Assembly: GCA_028023455.1 (NCBI GenBank)
Contig: JAQFVV010006293.1
Coordinates: 1,811,844 to 1,875,843 of the forward strand
Direction of reading: 5' to 3'
DNA length: 64,000 nucleotides
DNA from: Epiperipatus broadwayi
Taxonomy: Eukaryota; Onychophora; Udeonychophora; Euonychophora; Peripatidae
Shown here: positions 38,901-48,849 of the stretch, in pieces
Numbering within the stretch: position 1 is the stretch's first letter
Layout: every line of letters starts with the position of its first letter
Translations under genes and position numbers: made by a program
Notes under the pieces: model-generated
What the model was told of the DNA's origin: nothing
What the model saw: only the letters and a program-made list of their open reading frames with translations
The model's database searches: none

Positions 38901-40032
38901 GTCTACGAGGAGCTTCGTAAGAAAGTCTTTTGGTTAAACTATGGAAAATTTACAATTTGTTTGCTCATTGTTAACAAAAACAGAAGAGAATGTTTGATAT
39001 TAAAGAATCTGCCATTTGAGCATTATTGCTGACTCATTTATAATACTTTCTCTGTAGAATACTGATATCTTCAGATAATTTTTTAAAACAATAAATCAAT
39101 TACAATTTTTATTATCAAATGGACACATAATTGGCAAAAAAAAGTGTTATAGATAGCTGCAAGGGAGTGAAAAGAAAAAAACCCAAAAGCAATAATAGTG
39201 TCATCAAAATACTCATCATGCAGCTGAAAAAAAATTGTTTTGTTAAATGTGATCAAGAGATGTTATGATGTACGAAAAGACAACATCCCTGCAACTGATT
39301 TTACTAATACCATTCAAGTATGAAGTTACTGACATAGTTCTTTTTATCAATTTCTCTATAAAATAAAATCAAGAAAACAAAAAATGGGAATCTGATTAAA
39401 ATCAGTTTTACTCAATGTTAAATTAAAACTTTAATATCTCAAAAGGAAAGAGAAAATTGTTATTTCATATCTTTATCATCTATAACAACCATTCACAAAG
39501 GAATAATAATAATAAAGGATAGATAAAGACCAGAAATAAGTTAAAGATAAATTTTTGCAATAGCTGTGCACCAATCTCTGAAACACAGTACACTATATAT
39601 CTTAAACTCTTACATTAATGAGGTAAATGATATTTTTTCTCATATTTTAATTTATTAGTCAGACATATTACTAATTAATAACTAATTAGAGATATTCAAA
39701 AAGTTTACAAAGTTAATAAATGAAACTAATAATAGTTTCAACTATTGCACAGTCTAAATTAAATAAAAGAAATTTTATAAAAGTTTATTCTTGGTATCTA
39801 GGAATGAAGCTATTGCAAACCTAATGCAAGAAACTTGAAAAAAGTGATATCATCATTTAGAAAAAAAGATCATATTCTATAAGAATAAGATTGTTAACAA
39901 TTATTAAAGAAGTTCACAAATTTGAAATTGATTATTTACTAAACTGAGTAGGAACATAAAATAGTTAAATGATAAATGTTTGGAACAGCTGATTGAGTAT
40001 AAAATTACACGTGAAGTGAGATAAAAACTTAC
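38901..40032. other. AT-rich non-coding sequence
   Basis: No supported gene, hairpin or repeat was recognised. Confidence 0.5.
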
Positions 40033-40449
40033 CTTAATAAGGTACTTTTGTATTAGACCTGTTATGCCTTTTCACATCTATGTTGTTCTGCCAATAAATT
40101 TCTAACCTTGCAATCCCATCAAATAAACCCTGGGATCTTGTTAAATAACATGTACTTGGGAACTTCTGATAAACTTAAGTGATAAATTTATAATCACAAA
40201 ATTTTGATCATTTTCTGCTTTTTATACATATCATTTATTGTCCAGATTTCATTGAGACACATGCTGTTCAGTTTTTTTATTTCCTAGTGCTCTTGAGTGT
40301 TTTATTATACACAGGACTTTTTGTGGATTTCATATTATATATGGTAGTATTTTTTATTTTAAGTGAGTGAATACATGTAGTTTTCAATTTGATTTACTTT
40401 CCATTTGTAATTCATGCGATAGACTTTTTATTTTTTATTACAGCAGAAA

Positions 40450-41230
40450 ATGATCAAAATTTGAGATTTACCTGCTACTGACGTAAATGCAGTTCACTAC
40501 TTTCAACAAAAAGGGATCCTGCCATCTGAAAAAGTTACCAAATAACAATAATATGGCTTTTTATGTACACACCTTGTACAAACAATGGTGTTTGAGTTGT
40601 AATAGCAAAATAGGTCTTTATAAGGGAACATGATTGGAGAGTTCCAGAATTACTTTTCTGATGTTGCTTCATTTTATTTACAGTTGAACTCAAAAATTAT
40701 CATCACTAGAATGGGGAAAATTACAGCTGAATAAAGCAGACAAAACAGTAATAAACTGGAACAACTATATGTAGGAAGTTTGTATCACTGCAATGTTAGT
40801 CAGAGAAAAACATAAAATTGGACGCCCTGACAAAGTCATTGAAATAGATAATAGTCATTTTAGCAAAAGAAAAAATCAAGCCAGATGAATACTTCTGGAA
40901 CAATGGATGTTTGAGGGCTTGTGCAGAGAGAATGATGACTGTTTCATCATGTCAATTGATTCCATGGCAGCAATTGATAATAAAACAGTGGCAATTCTGA
41001 TGGAAGCGATCAAACAATATGTGAAAGACAGCTCAACAATTTATTCTAACTGTTGGAATCATAAATAAAATTTTGTCAATCCAGAAACTGGTGTTTGTAT
41101 TCAGAACATTGAAAGACTTTGAGCCTCTGTGAAATGGTGTAATAAACAACACCGAGGAACAGCACACCAGCATCTAGGATTAATATTTGAAAGAATTTAT
41201 GTGGTAGAGACTGCACAAAGAAGATGACAC
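40450..41230 (+). pseudogene. Merlin transposase, broken
   Basis: In several frames the order of blocks is that of IS1016-like DDE/DDxN transposases. An N-terminal FQQKGILPS stretch is followed near 40590-40680 by LSCNSKIGLYKGT and a 'SR..F...L..IY' segment. Then near 40820-40880 comes HKIGRPDKVIEIDNSHFSKR, the 'G.G..VEIDES.F.KRKY' block with the first catalytic Asp. The QWMFEGLCREN stretch corresponds to the usual 'W.FGG..R'. At about 41030-41060 SSTIYSNCWNH holds the second catalytic position (usual 'I.SD.W..Y'), changed here from Asp to Asn. VNPETGVCIQNIE matches 'VDP.TGAHTN.IE'. Stops occur within and between the blocks, so it is inactive. Confidence 0.85.
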
Positions 41231-41741
41231 TTTCTTTTGCATTCTTGATGAGATAAAAAAAAATCAGTCAACCACATTGATTCTGTTTTAATAAAAATTT
41301 AGTAATTTTATTTTGTTTTATGAAAGTGTACTAATTTCATTTTTTTTAACAAAATATATTTAGTTAGACATATTTCTTGGTCAAGATCCCATGCAGGCAT
41401 TATATCACAAAAAACACATGTGGTTTATTAGTATTTGACCCAGTATAAGGAGAATATATTTAAATAAAGTAGTAATGTTCAGAGAACTTCTGCAGAGAGA
41501 CACAATTGTTTCACCATGGTAATTCCTGTTATATATACATGGTAAGAATATTCTGATTTGAAGTGAGTAAATATATCTAGTACTATTTTTTTTTATTTTG
41601 CTTATGCAGTATTTTTTTGTTATTGTTGTTGTTAATTTTGTTTTAGTGTTTGTTTTGTAATTTCATGCCTGGGTTAATGTACATAATATTTTTTAACTTT
41701 AAGTAAAATTTGGGAATTATTGCCAATGTTTGTAATATCAG

Positions 41742-41861
41742 AATACTGTATCTGAGGGGTAGAATGGTTGAAGTGGCAAAATGCCACATTTTGTGGGGGA
41801 GGATGGTTGCAACAGCAGAATGCCATATCTTGGGGAAGGGGAGGGATGGTTGTGACATGAG
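41742..41861. repeat. Three-copy GC-richer minisatellite inside Merlin
   Basis: Three diverged units of about 37, 40 and 43 bp (41742-41778, 41779-41818, 41819-41861) follow the pattern AAT(A/G)C(C/T)..., a G-run, then GGATGGTTG(A/C/T)xx. A partial fourth unit begins at 41862. They are clearly richer in G than the surrounding DNA. Confidence 0.6.
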
Positions 41862-42009
41862 AATGTCATTTTAAAAACTCATGACTATCTGTTTTATTTA
41901 GTACTGTAATGTGTTTGATTTTGTGTGTATGTGTGTCAAATATATACTATTTGCATTGTTAAAAATGTATTTTTTCAGGTTTATGTATTACTTAGGTGCG
42001 ATTAGTTGT

Positions 42010-42243
42010 ATATATTAGACCTGCTACACCTTTTCACATAGGTCAGTCTGCTGATAACTTTCTAAACTTACTTATGAAAATGTCATGAAATAATATATGC
42101 ACGGGATCTGTCTTGACAGATTTATCACTTAAGTTTGTCAGTAGTTCCTGTGTGCATGTTATTTGATGAGATCTCAAGATTAGAAAATTATTGGTTAACT
42201 GATACATATATAAAGGGTATAGCAGTTTTATTATGTAAGTACC
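42010..42243. repeat. Foldback unit at the right end of Merlin
   Basis: The sequence starting TATTAGACCTGCTACACC at 42018 repeats, in direct orientation, the left terminus of the element (TATTAGACCTGTTATGCC at about 40051). Its inverted partner is the element's own right terminus. The two halves meet near CTGTCTTGACAG at about 42108-42120, which gives a roughly 230-bp imperfect palindrome. It looks like a MITE joined to, or generated from, the element end. Confidence 0.6.
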
Positions 42244-42251
42244 CTTAATAA

Positions 42252-44077
42252 TTAGGTACTTTTTAGTAATATTATCTAAAGTATTGAGATATATATGTTT
42301 ATATATATTTTTAAGCTGTATTATATAATATATTAAAAAAATTAATGGATTGAAGAAAAAATTGGCACATTTCCTGTACCAGTTAAGATCTAGAATTTGA
42401 TACTAAAATCACTTACTTATAATTCTTGAGATATTCCAATTTGCAAAATATATGTTGTTTTTTGAAAAAAAAATTTAATTCAGTTGATTTTATTTTTAAC
42501 TGCCCAGTTTTTGTTGTTGTTGTTGTTTCAAACATATTGGAGTGTAGTTTTATGATTATATTTTAAAACCTTTAAAGAGATAAATGAAACAATAGATATA
42601 TTCTGTCAAGACTCTTGTTAGAAATTTGTATTCACATATTAACAGATCATAATTTTATAAGCTACTGAAATGAGGTTTTTAAAAATAAAGAATGCAAGCT
42701 TCTGAAGATTAAAATTGGTCCAGATTTATCATTGAACCAAGCAACATAATAATTTATAAACAGTGTTGCAAAAGTTGGGGATCTTTTTTTTTTTTGTAAA
42801 AATATGAAAACTTGTTTCTTTGTTCATTCTAAGTAAATTTTCCTAAGCAATTATCTCATCCAATTTTTTAAACATCATTTTATCAAAAACTTGGTTTAAA
42901 AAGCAATTTTCATAATGCAAAGTTAAACATGACACCATCTTCATTTTTTTAAATTACACATTAAATTCAGATTTTACATAAATATATATTCTATTTTTTA
43001 TTATGGAATATATATCAAATAAAAGAGCATTAGGAGATTTTAAATATTATTGATTTAATACAATTTTTGCATTTCAAAATTCTATATAAAATATTAAAAA
43101 TAGAAAAATTCTAAAAATCTGCAATTTTAATATCCTCCGTAGATACTAACAATATACCAACAATCAAATGAATCTGAAACATTAAATTTCAGATCTTCAT
43201 TCGTTTGACTTTAATGACTGTATATCAAAATGAATTTTTTTTTTTTTTTGCTAGGAAAAATAAAAAATACTTAAAAATAAAATAGAAATGTGTTGTTAAA
43301 ATCATTTGCTTTTTTTTTTTTACATCTTAATTTTATTAAATATTAATGGTTTATTCAAGATTAAGTAAAAATGTTCTTTAGTTTATTCTATTTCATGAAT
43401 AATGAAATCTGTCGGTCATAATAATTTCAAAGGTCTCTTTGTGATGTTAGAAATTGCAAAATTGTAGAAAATGGATGGTTTGACAGTATTGTATGCATTT
43501 GTTTTGTTTTGTTTTTTTTTGTTTTATACACAAAGTGGCTGTTGGAAAATCACATTTTTCATATTGTTTTATTGAAGTGATAGGAAATGTATTATGATTC
43601 TATGAATAGGTGAAAAATGAAATAGAAAAAAAAGTATATATTACCTTGCCCAAAATCCTACTGATTTAATAAAAAGAAAATTAATTGCTAAATAAAATGA
43701 AAGAATATAAGATAATAATTTTAAATGAATATAAATCATTATATAAATACTTCTTACCAAAACCTAAAATTTTTACTAAGATTAAATTTCACAAACAAAA
43801 TAAGCCATTAAAATTACCATTTAATTTTAATGATTTAATGTAAAATTTAAATCTGTTAGAATAAACCATACACACATTAATTACAAATTATAACTCAGAA
43901 AACAAAATATGATATAAGACCAATATCTAGAGATAAATATCAACAAATTATTATTTCTCCGAACGTTTTTGAAGGCTTACCCTTCATTATCAAGGACTAC
44001 AAATTTTTTTTATAATCTCCAACAATATACTGATATGCAAATATACGAAATGAATAAGATGAATATGCAAATAAGGT
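42252..44077. other. AT-rich non-coding sequence
   Basis: No gene is supported. A small TTG repeat lies near 42511-42527, and T-runs are frequent. Confidence 0.55.
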
Positions 44078-44383
44078 TCAAAGCACCTCAGCACGCCATT
44101 TCCTTGATAAAGCGTAAAAAGACTCCCTCTTATTTAATGCATGCTCATCCGAAATGATAAAAAATGCCTCTTTGATTTTCCATCTCAGATCACTTCGCTC
44201 CCTACATAATACTTTAGGCTCATCTGGTCTGCACGCATGACCCGCTGCAATTGCATGTTGTTCAAAAATTGACGGGTGGGATGAATCAGCTAAAGCTTTA
44301 TTATATGAATATACATGTTGGGACAATTTAACATAATTTAATTCCAAAGAAATTCTGTAAATATTTAAATAAATAAACTGCAA
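44078..44383 (-). pseudogene. Penelope-like GIY-YIG C-terminal fragment
   Basis: The 101-residue frame contains SIFEQHAIAAGHACRPDEPK (QH then GH), LCRERSDLRWKIKEAFFI and HALNKRE. This is the usual end of a PLE endonuclease, 'H....GH...W....VL..E.....R..KEA..I......LNR'. It resembles the fragment at 1302-1634 (AQH..., ELANGH, KEVWVII, SINRKD) more than those at 45.2 or 62-63.7 kb. The first 20 residues do not fit the family, so the fragment is truncated there. No RT domain is seen upstream on this strand. Confidence 0.65.
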
Positions 44384-45085
44384 ACATAAGCAAAAACCAG
44401 TGTGTAATTATAGTAAACAGAGAAAAGATGTATACCTTGTATACATATATTAATAATAAAAAAATTTAATCAACATATTGTAAATGAAATTTTAGTATCA
44501 ATACATAATAATTTGTATATATAAAAGAAAGGTAATGGGATGTACAATTAGTGGTTTAATATCTTCAATATTTATAAATAAATTAGAAAATACTATAATT
44601 AAGAATAATAAATTAAGAAGTAATCCATTATTCTAGATATATTTATAATGATTTTAATGGTAATATATGTGATGTTACTTTTACAAATAAAAATTTCAAT
44701 TTAAAATGCAATATTTAACTATTGAAATTTGTAAAGATAGTAATGATGACAAAATTACATTAAAATAAGATAAATTGTGAAAAATTAAGTATAATAAAAA
44801 GAATGGTTTATTGAAATGTATAAAAATATAGTTATAACCTAAAACTATTACAAATATACTTTTTAATAATAATAAAACTATAGCAATGAATAATAGCACT
44901 ATTCCTTCAAATAACAATAATTCCTAATAATAATAAAAATTCTAAAAATAATGAATAGATAAAAATTTCATATTCTCTAATAATTTCTAAAACATTATTG
45001 AAAAACTAAAATTATGTAACTAAATATATAAATATTGGTTAGTCATAAAATTAATAACTGGAAACAGTAATTAATTCCAAAATAA
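44384..45085. other. AT-rich non-coding sequence
   Basis: No supported gene. The sequence is dominated by A/T and simple repeats such as AATAATAATAAAA. Confidence 0.5.
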
Positions 45086-45089
45086 AACT

Positions 45090-45315
45090 TAAAATAAAGA
45101 ATGGAAAATGTATAGTCATAAAATTAATTGTGGAAATTGTGCTATTATTTATTATAAATGCATAGAAAAACAATTAGATGAAATTGAAAAAGATAATAGA
45201 GCAATTAATAAAAGAGATGATAAGGCAGTACTATATGCCACTATTTAACATATGGTAAAATAGATTATCAAAAAATACATTACAATAAAGATTCTGATTT
45301 TAAAAACGTCCTAAT
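45090..45315 (+). pseudogene. Second Penelope-like GIY-YIG fragment, different lineage
   Basis: The frame reads KINCGNCAIIYYKCIEKQLD, fitting 'C..C...Y.G.T...L' of the GIY-YIG start. It goes on to DKAVLYAT and, after a frameshift, YLTYGKIDYQKIHYN, fitting 'H.L..GH.IDY.N' in other PLEs, and then DSDFKN. The Y-I-G and GH residues are changed, and it stops where the LINE begins. It differs from the minus-strand fragment at 44.1-44.4 kb, so the two are not arms of one element. Confidence 0.5.
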
Positions 45316-45350
45316 TACATCGAATATTATAATAATAATAATAATACAAG

Positions 45351-45596
45351 CTAAATTCTAAGGGCTTTACAGCCTTCTCAAACACATCTGAGACTCCATC
45401 AGCGGGTACAGGCATCATCATTGATAAAGCCTGCCCATTTAGTTCTTTCAAAATCCTACATATTGATGCACACTTGCTAATAATTACATTCACTCCTCAT
45501 AAAGCCATTACCTTAAACATAGCAATTGTTTATATCCCCCCAGGTCCCACTATTATAAATAGAATTATACAAACACTTAACTCTCTAGGTTCATAA
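45351..45596 (+). pseudogene. LINE endonuclease, N-terminal part
   Basis: The frame opens with NSKGFTAFSNTSETPSAGTG and IIIDKACPF, then LLIITFTPHKAI and LNIAIVYIPPGP. These are the central strands of AP-endonuclease-like LINE domains ('G.G..ILI', 'VYAP'). The catalytic Asn and Glu of the first strands are absent because the element is truncated. A stop at 45594-45596 ends the frame, and a frameshift leads into the next piece. Confidence 0.8.
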
Positions 45597-45601
45597 ATGC
45601 T

Positions 45602-46147
45602 ATGTATCCGACGATTATTTTGGGAGATTTCAACATGACATATCAGACCTTCACCGGCAAATGGTTACATCAGCTGTCCTTTCCGATGATGAGTGGAAGA
45701 GGCTTTCTGCCAGAGAAGGCCGTGTCATTTAACAATGGTAGACATTCATCACTTATAGATCTAGTTTTCTATTTGCCATCATTACATAACATGATATGCA
45801 TTCAATTAAAGAATTCCCCCCTCTCTGATCATGCAGCTGTTTTAGTGTCACTGGAAATTAATTTTGATAATAGAACAACAATTAATACAGGAAGAACCAT
45901 CAGAGTTCTACTACCATCACGCACACCAGAATATCTTTTTTCAGAAGTATACATATATCTACACAAGTTGAAGAATATTACAATGGATCCAGTCCAAGCA
46001 TGGTGTGCTTTTACTAACCTGCTTTCATTTAATATTGATCATCTTATCAGGACAACAATATCCCCAACAAAACTACTAAAGCTTATGGATGATACCTATA
46101 AAAAATTATTGGCACTTCTCAATCAAATCTCGATCGTCCCTGTCTGA
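45602..46147 (+). pseudogene. LINE endonuclease, C-terminal part
   Basis: The 181-residue frame has TIILGDFNM (GDFN at residues 8-11, catalytic Asp and Asn), SSLIDLVF at 49-56 and SDH at 75-77, the last catalytic pair of AP-type endonucleases. The rest is the linker to the reverse transcriptase. The 'start' Met is arbitrary; the real frame enters from upstream by a frameshift. It overlaps the next frame by the sequence TGATGG at 46145-46150. Confidence 0.85.
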
Positions 46148-46704
46148 TGGCATTAAAGAAGACATATCAAGAGTTAACAAACCAGCTTAAAGAATATATC
46201 TCCATTAAAAAGAAAAGGTTATATTTAAATAAGCCACATATGTATACCAGAAACTTCATTAGATGGGCGCTAGGCCACCCCTCCCAGGTGCGAGTCCCAG
46301 CAGCTATTAAAGTTCAAACTGAAATTGTCTATGGAGATTTTATGTTGGAGCGTCTTTACATATTGTATAGAGAAAAATTCCAGAGGGTATCCTCTCCAAG
46401 TCTAATGGCCTTTTCACAAGATAGATCAGAAAATGAATTTAAAATTTCTTTAAAAGATTTCATTAAAAAAATAGAAGCAATGCCAGATTCATGTCATCCT
46501 GGCATCGATGGAATTCCCAAGTTTGTATACAAACATATTGATAAAATCGCTGCACAATATATGCTTAACCTACCCTCCTACCTCACTAAATGCATCTATA
46601 AAATACAGGGCTTAAATCAAATTATGCTTGTGCCATTTATGAAAAAGAAACAATCTCAAACACCACTAACCTACGTCCAATTTCAATGTGCTCCCTTGGC
46701 ATAA
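46147..46704 (+). pseudogene. LINE linker and first RT motifs
   Basis: This frame continues the protein. A lysine-rich stretch near residues 15-25 is followed by residues with the character of RT motif 0 and 1: CHPGIDGIPKFVYKHI ('PG.DGI..E..K'). The frame is lost between about 46600 and 46690. The usual 'NLRPISM' motif continues in the frame used by the next piece. Confidence 0.8.
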
Positions 46705-47381
46705 AAATAATAGAATCAGTGATAAAAGATAAAATAGAGCCATTCATTTTGCCAAACCTATCAAAAATGCAATTTGCCAAAAAGGAATCCTCAACAGGAC
46801 AGGCAGCCTTTCTATTCAAGTCAACTATCGAAACTGTTAGAGATAATAAAAAATACAGTCCAGTTGTTATTCAACTAGATATTGAAGCCGCTTTTGACAT
46901 GATTTCCATCAGTACTCTTCTTAAAACTCTGCAAAAATACTCAGTTCCGAACGCATATCTAAACTTGCTTGCTAACTTGCTTTTAAACCGTGAGATTTAT
47001 GTTTCCCTAAATGGGAAAACTTCACCACCAATAGTGCCACATCAGTCCATTCCTCAGGGCTCACCTCTTAGTGCCTTACTGTTCGCTGCCTATATCAACC
47101 CTCTTATAAAAATAATAGAAAATGAATTTTCAGGAATCTATGTGCCCACCATCAATGACAAGATCTCATGTATCGCATATATGGATGATATAGCAATATT
47201 TCTATCATCTCAAAAACAAATTCCCAAACTTCTTAAGATACTTAATAATTTTACAAAAGAATACAAGCTAACATTCAATATGGAGATATCGTGTGCATGG
47301 CAGATCTTCACCGGTAATAGCATTAATAAAGTTTTCAAAGGTAGACCAAGCGCATTTCTTGGGTTCAACTTTTATTTATGA
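46686..47381 (+). pseudogene. LINE reverse transcriptase core
   Basis: The 231-residue frame contains the palm of the enzyme: LDIEAAFD at residues 64-71 (first catalytic Asp), PQGSPLS at 123-129, and AYMDDIAIF with YMDD at 165-168, the catalytic pair. Motif 'NLRPISMCSLGIKIIE' sits just at its start. All catalytic residues of the core are present. The frame ends within LGFNFYL, the usual 'YLG' segment, and is separated from the next frame by about 9 bp with a stop. Confidence 0.9.
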
Positions 47382-47390
47382 CATTCACCT

Positions 47391-48416
47391 ATGAGATCGC
47401 TCATACAGAAAAATTTGATAGAGAAAGTGGAAAAGACTGTCAATTCATTCTCCAAAGCCTACCTCTCTCTATATACAAAAATGGCCTTGCTTAACATGCT
47501 AGTGATTACAAAAATCTCTTATTTTACTCCAACAATCATTTATACCAAGGCATTTACAAATAAAATAGACTCCTTATGCAGAAAATTATTCTGGGGAAAA
47601 AAGATTGTTTCAATATCAATAAAACGCCTAAGAAAACCCCTTTCACAAAATGGCCTTGGCCTTCACTCAATACATGTCTTCAGGATACAAAAAACCTTGA
47701 ACATAATATCTACATGTGCACAAAAATTCCCATATTTAGAAATTGCTGCCAAGATTACTCCTACAGATAGACCACCTCCTCTCCAAAGATATCTGATCAC
47801 ACTACTTACACCATTATTAACAATTCACACTCTTAACTTTAAACCACCACAAGCCAAATATAAATATTGGGAAGTTTATCAACTTCTACATCCAAATCAA
47901 GATGATGTACAAACTCCACTTCATATTAATAATAAACAATTATGTCGCAAATTCAAACTATGGTCACTTGAACCAAAATATTTTGACTTTCTCCTAAAGA
48001 TAAATCTAGACTCGCTATCTACACAACACTTTTTGAAATATCAAATAAACTATAAAGATATAGATGATATATGTAATCTTTGCCATAGGGACTCAGAGAC
48101 ACAAAACCACCTTTTTTTCTCATGCTCAAGTCTAGAAAACATTCGTAAAATTATTAGCACTTCACTCAAGGGTAAAAAAATCAATATGAAAACCCTTTTT
48201 GACTCTTTTAAAAGAAGTATCTTTGCTGAAATAAGAATCTGCACATTTCTACTCTATGCTTTATGGTGTACAAGGTGTAATTTCATATACAATTATAATC
48301 CCAGAAGACATCCAAACACGTTCAGAAATAAGCTGCAAACCATACGTGAAAGAGACATGAAGATTACAGATCAATCTAAGTACATTGATACCTGGAATAT
48401 ACAAGAACTTATATAA
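47391..48416 (+). pseudogene. LINE C-terminal region with CCHC motif
   Basis: The 341-residue frame has a thumb-like region with KMALLNMLVITKISYFTPTI and LCRKLFWGKK ('LI..FLW....'), then NGLGLHSI ('GGLGL'). Near the end is CNLCHRDSETQNHLFFSC, with Cys at 228, 231 and 245 and His at 240, the zf-RVT type motif. The final part, FAEIRICTFLLYALWCTR and ERDMKITDQ, is conserved in the shorter copies. The frame is fully open, so this part is the youngest-looking coding piece in the window. Confidence 0.9.
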
Positions 48417-48729
48417 AAGCACTAAAAAAAAAGAAACTATATCTAACATGGATCCTTGTGCCAGTTCTAAAGCCAACTGACACAAACTAGATGCATTCCT
48501 GCTTTAATTTAATTGTATATCTAATTGAATATTATAATATGATTGAGTGATCATCATTGATTTTGTTGAATTTTTTTTTCTTAGAGACTTCTAGTTTGAT
48601 AACGCATACAGTTACTGATCAAATCATTGTACATATGCAGTTTTGTGAAACTAATTTATATGTAAGAACTATGTGTCAAATGTAACTTGTATAACCTTTT
48701 AGAATACTAATAAAGTTTATCCTTTGAAA

Positions 48730-48845
<116 letters not shown>

Positions 48846-48849
48846 AAAA

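Larger units (their letters stand above)
40041..42243 (+). mobile_element. Merlin DNA transposon (IS1016-like), decayed
   Basis: The element begins GGTACTT and ends AAGTACC. It is flanked on both sides by the identical 8-bp target duplication CTTAATAA (40033-40040 and 42244-42251). Longer but diverged inverted repeats extend about 125 bp inward; a shared inner block is AAACTTAAGTGATAAAT. Merlin elements of animals make 8-9-bp duplications and encode an IS1595/IS1016-type transposase, which is what the inside holds at about 40450-41230. The length of 2.2 kb is reasonable for a full-size copy. The right end contains an extra foldback, listed separately. Confidence 0.88.

Noticed and set aside
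44078-45315. Two PLE fragments as inverted arms of one element
   Set aside because: The layout resembles 61.8-64 kb, but the two GIY-YIG fragments differ in sequence and motif detail, so they are separate lineages.
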